Shown here: in pieces, positions 30,247 to 38,049 of the stretch | How positions within the stretch are numbered: position 1 is the first letter of the stretch | Layout of the letters: each line of letters opens with the position of its first letter | Assembly (NCBI RefSeq): GCF_023276405.1 | Contig: NZ_JALRMO010000001.1 | Span: 4,154,001-4,218,000, forward strand | Length of the DNA: 64,000 nt | Origin: Paenibacillus hamazuiensis | GTDB lineage: Bacteria; Bacillota; Bacilli; Paenibacillales; NBRC-103111 | Reading direction: 5' to 3' | The notes under the pieces: generated by a model | What the model was told of the DNA's origin: nothing | What the model saw: only the letters and a program-made list of their open reading frames with translations | The model's database searches: none | Position numbers and translations under genes: made by a program

Positions 30247-33200
30247 TTACTTGCCGCCGTTCAGCAGGGCCATAATCAACGTGACCGCCTCCGCTCTCGT
30301 TGCTCTGTCGTTCGGTGCAAACACGTTGTTGTCTCTGCCGTTAATAATGCCTTTCTTCGCCGCAGCCGCCACCTGTGCGTACGCCCACTGCGGAATTTGC
30401 CCCGCGTCCGCGAAAGACAAGCTTTCATTGTGGTCAACCGGAAGGCCTAACGCTCTGACAACCATAACCGCGATCTCCGAACGCGTAATTTGCCGTTCCG
30501 CACGGAACGTATTATCTTCGTAGCTGTTCACAATACCCGCTCCTACGGCTTGCTCCAAATATGGCTTTGCCCATGCCGGAATCGAGCCAATATCCGCATA
30601 CGCCAGCTCCGCCTGCTTGCCTTCCAGCTTGAGCGCACGTCCGATCATTGCCGTAAACTCGGCACGGCTCACCTCGCCATCAGGACGGAAGCTGCCGTCC
30701 TCATATCCGTCGACAATACCGAGCGCCACGGCACGTTCAATCGCTGCTTTAGCCCAGTGGTTTTCAATGTCGCTCAGGCTCGTTGGCGTTCCTGTTTCCG
30801 TTGCAGCCGGATTTTCAGCTGCGGATTCGGAGCCGGCAGCCTCTTCGTCCTGAACTTTTTTGCCTAACGCATCAATGTCGAACACAAAATCGACGTCTAC
30901 CTTCTCAATCTTTTTCTGAAGCTGGGGAATATAACCGTCATTGCTTGCTTCCGCTGCTTCCACATCTTTTTTATGCTGCTCCAGCTCGGCTTCCGTCGGT
31001 GGAACGACTATATCCAGCTGCACATGCACCGGTACGGTCAAATCCTTCGCCTCAAAGCTGACAACCCGTTTGTTCGCCGTCTCATCTTTGCTTACTTCCG
31101 TGGCGGAATTCAGAACCTTTTCGGTGGTCACCGTCAAACCGGATGCTGCGGCATTTTCAATCTCCTTTTCCGATTCCACCTTGAAATCGTCCACCTGCTT
31201 ATGGTCGTTGATCGTCAAAGAGACGTTTCTCTTGCCGTCTTTCACAATCAATTTGGCAGGGTGCTCGAAGACGTCGTTGTATCTGGATTCCAGGTTGTTC
31301 CGATGCTGCAGCACCTTGAAATTCAAATCGTATTCGCCGTTTTTCAGCGTGGCCACTACCGCGCCGGAGCCGCCGCCGAGGTTCGTATCCGAGCTTACCT
31401 TTTTGGCGCTTGCTTTATCGAACGATATCTCGATGTCGTAGGAGTGGAAATAGTTCATTTCCGCCCAATCGATTTTAACCCAGCCTTTGAGTTTCGCGGA
31501 CAAGTCTTTCACTTCAAAGCGGACAACACGGGTGTTTTTATCCTGGTTTCTTTCGATAACCTCGGTTTCCGTCAAGGAACCGTTCACTTCCGTTTTAAAC
31601 GAAGTAATCTCCTTGCTTTGCTTGAGCGTCATGGAAAAATATTGCTTGCCGCCTTCGACGCTAAGTATACCCGGTGTAATGACATAGTCCTGCATCACGG
31701 ATTTTTGGTCGGTTTCGTATTTCAAAATCGTGTAGTTCACCGTGTACTTGCCTTCGGCCAGGTTGGAGCTGCCGGTTGATCCGCCGCCGGTGCCGCCGGT
31801 GCTGCCGCCCCCCGTCGATCCGCCGCCTGTACCCCCGCCTCCGGTCGAACCGCCGCCGGTGCCGCCGCTGCCGTTTCCGGGATTTGACGGATTCCCCGGA
31901 TTCGTTGGCGTCACTGTACCTACAGGAGATACGCTAAGAAATAGCAGCTTATACGACGTTTCAGTGCCTCCCGAGGATAACGTGATTGCATACGTTGCCG
32001 TCAAATCGTCGGCTTCAAACTGCAAATTTGTACCCGCCCGTTCATCGGCCAGCACTCTTACGAGGCCCGGCTGCTGCTTCGCGGAGTACTGCGGTACGAT
32101 TTCCTTGTTCACCGTGCCATCGGCATTCAGCTGTACGATTTTGCTTGCCGTTACGCCGTTTTTCAGCTTGAAGGTCGCCAGCTTTTTGCCGTTTTGGACC
32201 TTCAGACTGCCGCCGGATTCAACCAAGCTGCCGATCGGAGCAGCAGCCGGATCATCGGGTGCTGCTGCAAAGGTGAAGCTGTATTGACCGTCGTTAACCG
32301 GTTTGGACAAATCCGCCACCGTAATGCCGCCGAAGCCGATTTCAACGTCGTATTCGTGATCGTAAATACCGATCGGGGCCGGCAGCTCCCAGTAAATTTT
32401 CACCCAGCCGTCGATTTTTTTGTTCAAATCTTCCGCTTCAAATTGAACGGTTCTCGTATTGGCTGCGCTGTCTCGGCTGACAACGGTCGTTTCCGTTAAC
32501 TCCGAGTCCGCATTCAGCTTTGTTTTGAAGCTTTTAATTTCCGCGTCCTGCTTCAAAGTAAACGAGACGTATCTTTTGCCTCCCTCGACCTTCAGTTTGC
32601 CGCTTGTTTGATCCACATAATCGTACATAACGGACTGATCGGCCGTTCCTTTTTTATAAATCATAAATTCGAGCTTGTATTCGCCATCAGGTAATTGAAC
32701 GGTTCCCGGGGCCGTGATAACCGACGAAGCAAATGCGTTTACTGCCGTCTGCAAAGCGGCCAATGCTTGATCCACCTGCTCCTGTGCCGCCGACGTATTG
32801 GCAGCCACAGCTTGTGCCGCCGAAATGGCTGCCGACAATGCCTCCTTCGAGCCCGCCGGATACTGTCCTGCCGCAGTTCCTTCAACGGCCGCGTTATGCT
32901 TCGCCTGCGCATCGGCGATCAGCGCGTTTAAAGCTGCTTTATTGACCGGCCCCGGAATGACCGGCAGGTCGCTGAAGCCGATTTGAACGTTGTATTCGTG
33001 GTCGTAGATTCCAATCGGGGCCGGCAATACCCAATAAATTTTTACCCAGCCGTCTACTTTGTTCGTTACATCCTCCACTTCAAATTCCACGGTCCGTTCG
33101 TTGGCGGCACTGTTTCTAGCGACCACCGCTGTCTCCGTTAACGGAGAGCTTGCATTCAGCTTCGTTTTGAAGCTCAAAATTTCCGTGTCCTGCTTTAAGG

Positions 33201-35679
33201 TGAACGATATATATTTCTTGCCGCCTCTTACGGATAATTTTCCGCTTGTTTTGTCTACATAATCGTACATTACCGACGGCTCGTTTGTATTTTCCTTGTA
33301 GATGGTGAAGCCGATCGGGTATTCGCCGTCCGGAATTTCTCCCGTTCCGGTTCCGGGATTGGGATTAGGATTCGCCACAATAACGGACGCTTTGAATGTA
33401 TTCAAAGCTTGCTGAAGCGCCGCCAGAGCAGCTGCGGACTGTGCGGCCGTACCCGTTAACCGGGAAGCTTCTGCCCCGGCGATATTAATCGCCGTCTGAA
33501 GCGCCGTTTTCGCCGCTTGCGGATACTGGCCCGGCTCCGTGCCAACCACCGCAGACCGATAGGCCGCCGTCGCTTCCGCTATAGCTTGTGCCAGCGCGCC
33601 ATTATCCACATTATTAAAATTCAAGCGTATATCGTATGTTTGATCATAAGATTGCGCAGGCACTACGATACGTACCTTCGCGTCAAGCAGCGAAGACAAG
33701 CTGTCGACCGCGAATTGGACCACTCTCGTATTTGCCGCCGTGTCCTCGCTAACGACAGACGCATCGACGTATTGACCGCCTGTTTTCACTTTGAATTCTT
33801 TGATGAGAGAGCTGCTTTTTAGCGTCAAGGAAGCGTAGGTAACGTCGTTGTCCGTTGTGATGACAGCCGGTTTCACGAAATAACTGTCTGCGCTGGAGAA
33901 AGCGTCGTTTGTCGCATGAACGGTTGAGTAGTAAAGCGGGTAAGATACCGTTACCGTCGCTTTAAAAGCGCTCAACGCCTGATCCAAAGCCGTGCCCGCT
34001 TCATAGATTTGCGGCCTGGTCGCCGCCAAATTGGCCGCCGTTTCCTTGGCTGCGGCAATCTTGGCCTGCAGCGCGTTTTTTGCCGCCTCATAAGCCGCTT
34101 CCGCTCCCGGGATAACAGCCGCCGCGTCCAGCAGCTTTTGCGCTGCAGCCGCAGCTTGACTCAAAGCATCGAGCTGATCCGCATTGAAGCTGAGGTAAGT
34201 GACTTGGTCCGCTCCGTTCACTTTATACCGGAGATACGTTAACCCGAGCCATTTTGTATTTTCATTCACATTCGATCTTCTGACGGTTACTTGAAACATT
34301 TGTTTATTCGTATCCGTGCCTTTTTTAAAGGCGGGAACGGCCGACTCTACGGCGGTGTAGCCGCCGGTGCTTGAAACGTTCGGCGCCTTCACATCGGTAA
34401 TATTCGATGAGGTGTTAAACGTGATGTTCGCTTTGGTCCCCGTATCTGCTCCTTTAGTACCGATAAATGAAGCGGTACCGGCGATCAGCGATGAATGAGC
34501 AGATGGAACGGTTGTCGGATTCAGCGAATCCAGGGCAATCACTTTTACCGAATCAGAACTGATTATGTAATAAGAATCCTTGGCGGAGTTGTATTGTCCG
34601 GTGAGTATCCTCACGGCATCGTCGACTTCAGCTTGTGTTGCCTTGGGATTGTCGGCTACTTTCCGCGCCTTCTCGATCGCACTCGTTATCGTGTTTTTAG
34701 GACCTACAATGAACTCGCCCGGCGATACGGGAACGAGGGTGCCGCCCGGATTGCCTTCCGCGTAACCGGCCTCTTTGATTCCGTCTCTGAATTCAGTTAC
34801 AACGGCAATGAGCGAATGAAGGACCCTTTTGTCCGCGGAATATCTCGATGCTGTAAAGGTCTCGTAAGCCGCCATCAGTTCATTATACGCTGCTTTGATT
34901 GCGGCGGATGAGGTATTCCCGGATGCGATGAAATTTTCCGCCTGCACGATCTTCGTATAGAACGTCAGCTTGCTGCCTGCCGGCACGTCTCCCAAACCGT
35001 TCCCTTCATATGTGCTTTCATACACAGATTTGGAGACGGACACAAGACTTTGCAGCTGTACGATCGTTACCGGCTGTTCGGGCTCGCCGCCGGTCCCCCC
35101 GCCGTCGTTTCCTCCCGAGGGAAGGCCTGACGTATCAATTTCCAACTGAACGTTATACCAATAATCATATTCAAAACCGGTTCCAAACTCGGGAGCATTC
35201 TTGATCACGACATGCATGAGCACATCTTGTTTTTTGGTAATGTCTTCGATATTGATCGTGGCGATTAAATTGCCGGATCCGTTATCTGCGGTCCGGACAG
35301 GGAAAGGCGTATAACCTTCCGTCCCTGCAGCCGTATTGGCTGCCGCATTAATGACCGCCTTGGCGGCGCCGGGATTACGATAAGCGAGATATTGAAAATA
35401 GCCGTAATATTGCGGAGCAATTTCATGCTCAAATTTTATTTTGCCGTTTTGAACGATAAGTTTGCCTGAACCGGGAACGGACAAATACAGATTTGCAGCC
35501 GAGTCATAACCGGTGCCATCCTTCACATACCGGTAGCTGACCGGATATACATTATCCGGAATAGCTGCAGCCGCGTCCGCTGTTCCGGAATTTATATGCA
35601 GGGCGGTCAGCAGTGACGACAGGAACAATGCCAGCGACAGGCATAAAGCTACGGACTGCCTTATATTGCTTTTCAACAC
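30247..35679 (-). CDS. Multi-NEAT, S-layer-anchored haem-binding surface protein
   Basis: This 1810-residue exported protein starts at GTG after GAAGGAG and has a signal peptide (about 1-37). NEAT-like domains lie near 42-182, 578-690, 783-903, 997-1115, 1128-1248, 1307-1422 and 1445-1605. FIVAR-type helical spacers lie near 205-375, 503-575, 693-765 and 912-985; 376-500 is beta-rich and unassigned. Five NEAT domains keep the haem Tyr pair (YDYWY, YDQTY, YDHEY twice, YFHSY); two lack it. A Gly/Ser/Thr linker spans 1253-1306. Three SLH repeats (about 1636-1802) anchor it to cell-wall polymer in place of a sortase signal. It probably collects haem at the surface and passes it inward to IsdE. 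Confidence 0.93.
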   Translation of the reverse strand: MLKSNIRQSVALCLSLALFLSSLLTALHINSGTADAAAAIPDNVYPVSYRYVKDGTGYDSAANLYLSVPGSGKLIVQNGKIKFEHEIAPQYYGYFQYLAYRNPGAAKAVINAAANTAAGTEGYTPFPVRTADNGSGNLIATINIEDITKKQDVLMHVVIKNAPEFGTGFEYDYWYNVQLEIDTSGLPSGGNDGGGTGGEPEQPVTIVQLQSLVSVSKSVYESTYEGNGLGDVPAGSKLTFYTKIVQAENFIASGNTSSAAIKAAYNELMAAYETFTASRYSADKRVLHSLIAVVTEFRDGIKEAGYAEGNPGGTLVPVSPGEFIVGPKNTITSAIEKARKVADNPKATQAEVDDAVRILTGQYNSAKDSYYIISSDSVKVIALDSLNPTTVPSAHSSLIAGTASFIGTKGADTGTKANITFNTSSNITDVKAPNVSSTGGYTAVESAVPAFKKGTDTNKQMFQVTVRRSNVNENTKWLGLTYLRYKVNGADQVTYLSFNADQLDALSQAAAAAQKLLDAAAVIPGAEAAYEAAKNALQAKIAAAKETAANLAATRPQIYEAGTALDQALSAFKATVTVSYPLYYSTVHATNDAFSSADSYFVKPAVITTDNDVTYASLTLKSSSLIKEFKVKTGGQYVDASVVSEDTAANTRVVQFAVDSLSSLLDAKVRIVVPAQSYDQTYDIRLNFNNVDNGALAQAIAEATAAYRSAVVGTEPGQYPQAAKTALQTAINIAGAEASRLTGTAAQSAAALAALQQALNTFKASVIVANPNPNPGTGTGEIPDGEYPIGFTIYKENTNEPSVMYDYVDKTSGKLSVRGGKKYISFTLKQDTEILSFKTKLNASSPLTETAVVARNSAANERTVEFEVEDVTNKVDGWVKIYWVLPAPIGIYDHEYNVQIGFSDLPVIPGPVNKAALNALIADAQAKHNAAVEGTAAGQYPAGSKEALSAAISAAQAVAANTSAAQEQVDQALAALQTAVNAFASSVITAPGTVQLPDGEYKLEFMIYKKGTADQSVMYDYVDQTSGKLKVEGGKRYVSFTLKQDAEIKSFKTKLNADSELTETTVVSRDSAANTRTVQFEAEDLNKKIDGWVKIYWELPAPIGIYDHEYDVEIGFGGITVADLSKPVNDGQYSFTFAAAPDDPAAAPIGSLVESGGSLKVQNGKKLATFKLKNGVTASKIVQLNADGTVNKEIVPQYSAKQQPGLVRVLADERAGTNLQFEADDLTATYAITLSSGGTETSYKLLFLSVSPVGTVTPTNPGNPSNPGNGSGGTGGGSTGGGGTGGGSTGGGSTGGTGGGSTGSSNLAEGKYTVNYTILKYETDQKSVMQDYVITPGILSVEGGKQYFSMTLKQSKEITSFKTEVNGSLTETEVIERNQDKNTRVVRFEVKDLSAKLKGWVKIDWAEMNYFHSYDIEISFDKASAKKVSSDTNLGGGSGAVVATLKNGEYDLNFKVLQHRNNLESRYNDVFEHPAKLIVKDGKRNVSLTINDHKQVDDFKVESEKEIENAAASGLTVTTEKVLNSATEVSKDETANKRVVSFEAKDLTVPVHVQLDIVVPPTEAELEQHKKDVEAAEASNDGYIPQLQKKIEKVDVDFVFDIDALGKKVQDEEAAGSESAAENPAATETGTPTSLSDIENHWAKAAIERAVALGIVDGYEDGSFRPDGEVSRAEFTAMIGRALKLEGKQAELAYADIGSIPAWAKPYLEQAVGAGIVNSYEDNTFRAERQITRSEIAVMVVRALGLPVDHNESLSFADAGQIPQWAYAQVAAAAKKGIINGRDNNVFAPNDRATRAEAVTLIMALLNGGK
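31750..31925 (-). repeat. Gly/Ser/Thr-rich linker repeat inside the NEAT-SLH gene
   Basis: The coding strand encodes tandem GGGSTG/GGTGGGS units (residues about 1253-1306), giving a low-complexity GC-rich tract. It links the five-NEAT block to the last two NEAT domains and is likely to vary in copy number between strains. Confidence 0.7.
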
Positions 35680-35722
35680 TTAGGTACACTCCTTCTTTAT
35701 CGGTCTTGGAGCAAAGCCAAAA

Positions 35723-35755
35723 CGAAAAGCGGTCGGAAATAAAGACCACTTTTCG
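35723..35755 (-). terminator. Attenuating terminator before the NEAT-SLH gene
   Basis: On the minus strand CGAAAAGTGGTC pairs with GACCGCTTTTCG around a nine-base loop, followed by TTTTGGCTTTG. It lies after the small secreted-protein gene and ahead of the NEAT-SLH gene, so the small protein is probably made in excess. Confidence 0.7.
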
Positions 35756-35784
35756 CCTCGGCACATTTTGTTATGGATGAAATA

Positions 35785-36189
35785 TCAGTTCCAATGGATG
35801 GTCAGAGGGTACAGCGCAGCATGCTGACCGGGAACACTGACATAAAGATACGTATTGATGTCGGACGTAGGATTGGAGTTCGTGAAAGTAAAAACGGAAT
35901 CGCCATTGGCGTTAACCGTCGGATAGTAGGTTACAAAAGTGCCGGATCCGTTATCGGCTTGCAGGTAGTCATAATATTCTCCCGCCAAAGTAATGGTAAC
36001 GGTAGTGCCGGTTACGTCGGCAGGGCCGGCGATGAACCCGTTGAGATGCGAGTTAAATGGCGATGAGGGGTTATTGTCATAGTAGAACTCATAAGATGAG
36101 CTGGCGGCAAAAGCCGGAACCGCAAACGCAAAAGCAATCATAAATACCAACAGCATCATCGAAAACGATTTTTTTGTCGACAGTCTCAT
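35785..36189 (-). CDS. Small secreted protein, possible single-domain NEAT-like hemophore
   Basis: This 134-residue protein has a clear signal peptide (cleavage probably after AFA, residue 28), leaving about 106 residues with no anchor. The mature part is beta-rich and Tyr-rich: YEFYYDNN, TVTITLAGEYYDYLQ, ADNGSGTFVTYYP and a last strand LYPLTIHW. The order resembles the first NEAT domain of the neighbouring large protein (which has YYGYFQYL and ADNGSGN), but the YxxxY haem motif is not complete. Ribosome site AAGGAGAG. A Fur box (36257-36275) lies 68 bases upstream. Family assignment is tentative. Confidence 0.8.
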   Translation of the reverse strand: MRLSTKKSFSMMLLVFMIAFAFAVPAFAASSSYEFYYDNNPSSPFNSHLNGFIAGPADVTGTTVTITLAGEYYDYLQADNGSGTFVTYYPTVNANGDSVFTFTNSNPTSDINTYLYVSVPGQHAALYPLTIHWN

Positions 36190-36256
36190 AAATAAACACT
36201 CTCCTTGTTTTTTGAAAATTTTGGGTTAATCGAGAATAGAGACGCGATTTTGTATT

Positions 36257-36275
36257 GATAATAATAATCATTATC
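36257..36275. promoter_or_regulatory. Fur box upstream of the small secreted-protein gene
   Basis: GATAATAATAATCATTATC matches the 19-base Fur consensus GATAATGATAATCATTATC at 18 positions. It lies 68 bases ahead of the minus-strand gene starting at 36189, and predicts derepression under iron limitation. Confidence 0.88.
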
Positions 36276-36466
36276 AATACAATCACAAAAAAAATTACTG
36301 CAGAGCTGCCTGACTGTGAGAAGCACACCGCATACTCCTCCGTGCAAAACATCCGTCACCGGAGCCGCAATAAATCAAGCTCTACCCAGGCTTTGGTGAT
36401 GAAACAGGCTCAATCCCCCCTCTCCTTGACGCATGGATATGTGCCACAGAGAAAAGACTATGCAGA

Positions 36467-36485
36467 GATAATGATAATCATTATC
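36467..36485. promoter_or_regulatory. Consensus Fur box without an obvious target gene
   Basis: GATAATGATAATCATTATC is identical to the classical Fur consensus (19/19). The nearest start codon it could serve on the minus strand is 278 bases away, past another Fur box; on the plus strand only the 3' end of a convergent gene follows. Confidence 0.88.
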
Positions 36486-36615
36486 AATCATGCTGTAAAA
36501 AAAATGCTTCCCGTGGCAGAGGTACATTTCATTTCGCAACCGTGTACCCCTTGTCTTCAACGCCGGCAACGTGTACATCGCTGTCGACACCATGATTTTA
36601 AACATATATGAGAAA

Positions 36616-37647
36616 TTATGTCAACCCCTTTTTCCTCATTTTTACTCTGTAGCCTGCATACGCAACAAGTGCGGCTGCTACGACGGCACTTAACACGATC
36701 GGCCACATGTACCCGGATTTATCGGACACAGGTTTGCCGTTACCGGCATCGTCCGGGGATAGGTTGCCGGTCTCAACGGGCACACGCACTCCCTGAGCCG
36801 CAGGCACGCTCCCTCCCGCCGGCGCGGATGCCGTGGCGTCGCCTCCCTGCATCGCAGGCGGCTCGGATGCCTTCGCCGGCTGCGCATTCGCCGACTGTTC
36901 CGGTGCCGGGCTCGTCGCTGCTCCCGCTCCTGGGACGCCCCCGCCGCCGGCCGTCGCCGATGGTGCGCTCCCTCCCGCCGGCGCGGATGCCGTGGCGTCG
37001 CCTCCCTGTACGGCGGGCGGCTCGGATTCCCTCGCCGGCTGCGCATTCGCCGCCTGTTCTGACGCCGGGCTCATCGCTGCTCCCGCTCCCGGGACGCCCC
37101 CGCCGCCGGCCGTCGCCGCAGGCATTCCGTCCATTGCCGGGGCAGTCTTATCGGCAGCATTTCCGCCCCCCGGTTTTGCAGCCTCCGCAGCTTTTATACT
37201 TTTTTCGTCGAACACAAACCGTATCGTGTAGTCATGATCGTAGTCGATTTTCTCTACGGTAACGTGAATTTTCAACGGCAAAGGTTTCGACAGGTCGTCC
37301 ACCGGAAAACGGACAACTCGGGTATCGGCGGCGTCATCCGATCTTACGATCTGTGCATCCTTAAATCCTCCCCGATCGGGAGCCTTGAAGACGGTGATCC
37401 ATTTGCTGTGATTCATCTGAACCTGCAGCTCCATCCGCCCGTCGAAAACAAAAAGTTCGGCCGGTTTTTCGAAATAATCGTTAGCCATGGAAACGGAATC
37501 GTTCTCCGCTTGTTTAACCAAATAGCCGACTGTGTAGGTCCCGTCGGATAATTTATCGGCAGCAAACACTCCCGTCGCCGCAAACAACGAACTCGAAAGC
37601 AGCAGCGATAAAGCCGGAATCATCATCCAAGTTTTAACGATTTTCAC
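36616..37647 (-). CDS. Single-NEAT haem-binding surface protein, IsdC-like, membrane-anchored
   Basis: This 343-residue protein has a signal peptide (about 1-30) and one NEAT domain (33-150) with the haem motif YDHDY (Tyr136, Tyr140). A Pro/Ala/Gly-rich stalk contains a 53-residue unit repeated in tandem (about 178-230 and 231-283). The C-terminus is a hydrophobic helix (about 314-334) with tail KMRKKGLT. The helix and charged tail resemble a sortase substrate, but I see no LPxTG or NPxTG motif, so it may stay membrane-anchored. It is first gene of the Fur-controlled minus-strand haem operon and probably relays haem from the S-layer NEAT protein to IsdE. Confidence 0.9.
   Translation of the reverse strand: MKIVKTWMMIPALSLLLSSSLFAATGVFAADKLSDGTYTVGYLVKQAENDSVSMANDYFEKPAELFVFDGRMELQVQMNHSKWITVFKAPDRGGFKDAQIVRSDDAADTRVVRFPVDDLSKPLPLKIHVTVEKIDYDHDYTIRFVFDEKSIKAAEAAKPGGGNAADKTAPAMDGMPAATAGGGGVPGAGAAMSPASEQAANAQPARESEPPAVQGGDATASAPAGGSAPSATAGGGGVPGAGAATSPAPEQSANAQPAKASEPPAMQGGDATASAPAGGSVPAAQGVRVPVETGNLSPDDAGNGKPVSDKSGYMWPIVLSAVVAAALVAYAGYRVKMRKKGLT
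36809..37126. repeat. 159-bp tandem duplication in the NEAT-stalk coding sequence
   Basis: Two copies start at 36809 and 36968 with a period of 159 bases (53 codons). The first bases (CTCCCTCCCGCCGGCGCGGA) are identical in both. The reading frame is kept, so the stalk is lengthened by one unit. Confidence 0.85.
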
Positions 37648-37671
37648 GTGTATCTAATCCTCCTTTTTCTT

Positions 37672-37690
37672 GGTAATGATAATCATTATC
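37672..37690. promoter_or_regulatory. Fur box upstream of the IsdC-like gene
   Basis: GGTAATGATAATCATTATC matches the Fur consensus at 18 of 19. It lies 24 bases ahead of the minus-strand start at 37647, just upstream of the ribosome site, so Fur-iron should repress the whole minus-strand haem operon. Confidence 0.88.
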
Positions 37691-37718
37691 ACTTAATAGT
37701 CGCAATTATTCCTTCCTC

Positions 37719-37739
37719 TCCGCAAACTGCGGATTTTTT
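37719..37739 (+). terminator. Small intrinsic terminator, plus orientation
   Basis: TCCGCA, a three-base loop AAC, TGCGGA, then six T. It points rightwards in the region between the two divergent haem operons and may insulate the right operon from readthrough. Confidence 0.55.
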
Positions 37740-37961
37740 GCTGCAAGCAAGCCTTGCATACCAACATTCAACCGACGTTAACCGTTATGTTTAGCGCAGG
37801 TTTACACCATGCCAATCCCCTTCTTTCGCTTGGAATTTTGTGGAGAAACATAGCTGAGATAAATACGTGTAAGATCGTATCCTACCCATATCGGCATTGT
37901 CAACCTCGGAACTCACTTCATAACTTGGACGAGCCGGCCCCAAATTTTTCTAAATTTTGAA

Positions 37962-37990
37962 TTGACACCGATAATGAGATTCATTATCAT
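37962..37990 (+). promoter_or_regulatory. Sigma-A promoter of the second haem importer operon
   Basis: TTGACA (37962-37967), a 17-base spacer, and TATCAT (37985-37990). The Fur box at 37970-37988 covers the spacer and -10, so Fur binding would exclude RNA polymerase. Confidence 0.8.
37970..37988. promoter_or_regulatory. Fur box over the promoter of the right haem operon
   Basis: GATAATGAGATTCATTATC matches the Fur consensus at 17 of 19 and overlaps the -10 region of the promoter. Confidence 0.85.
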
Positions 37991-37996
37991 TTAATT

Positions 37997-38015
37997 GACA
38001 ATGATATTCATTATC
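37997..38015. promoter_or_regulatory. Second Fur box of the right haem operon
   Basis: GACAATGATATTCATTATC matches the Fur consensus at 17 of 19. It lies eight bases downstream of the first box, at the expected transcription start, suggesting tandem Fur binding and tight repression. Confidence 0.85.
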
Positions 38016-38049
38016 AATTACAAATTGATTTGGCAGTGGGAGGAATCGC

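Larger units (their letters stand above)
36190..36615. other. Intergenic region with two Fur boxes
   Basis: These 426 bases hold two Fur operators (36257-36275 and 36467-36485). The open frames within look unlike genes: no ribosome sites and odd composition. A run of eight T on the minus strand (36294-36287) and an eight-base T run near 36502-36495 could end short transcripts. Confidence 0.6.
37648..38049. other. Divergent regulatory region between the two haem operons
   Basis: These 402 bases hold three Fur boxes (37672, 37970, 37997), a sigma-A promoter for the right operon and a small terminator. From 37740 to 37960 I see no gene and no recognised RNA element. Confidence 0.7.

Noticed and set aside
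31740-31930. GC-rich tandem repeats that could be taken for a CRISPR-like array
   Set aside because: They encode an in-frame Gly/Ser/Thr linker within the NEAT-SLH protein; units vary and there are no spacers.
36375-36605. A 76-codon minus-strand frame between the two NEAT-type genes
   Set aside because: No ribosome site, unusual composition, and it runs through the Fur box.
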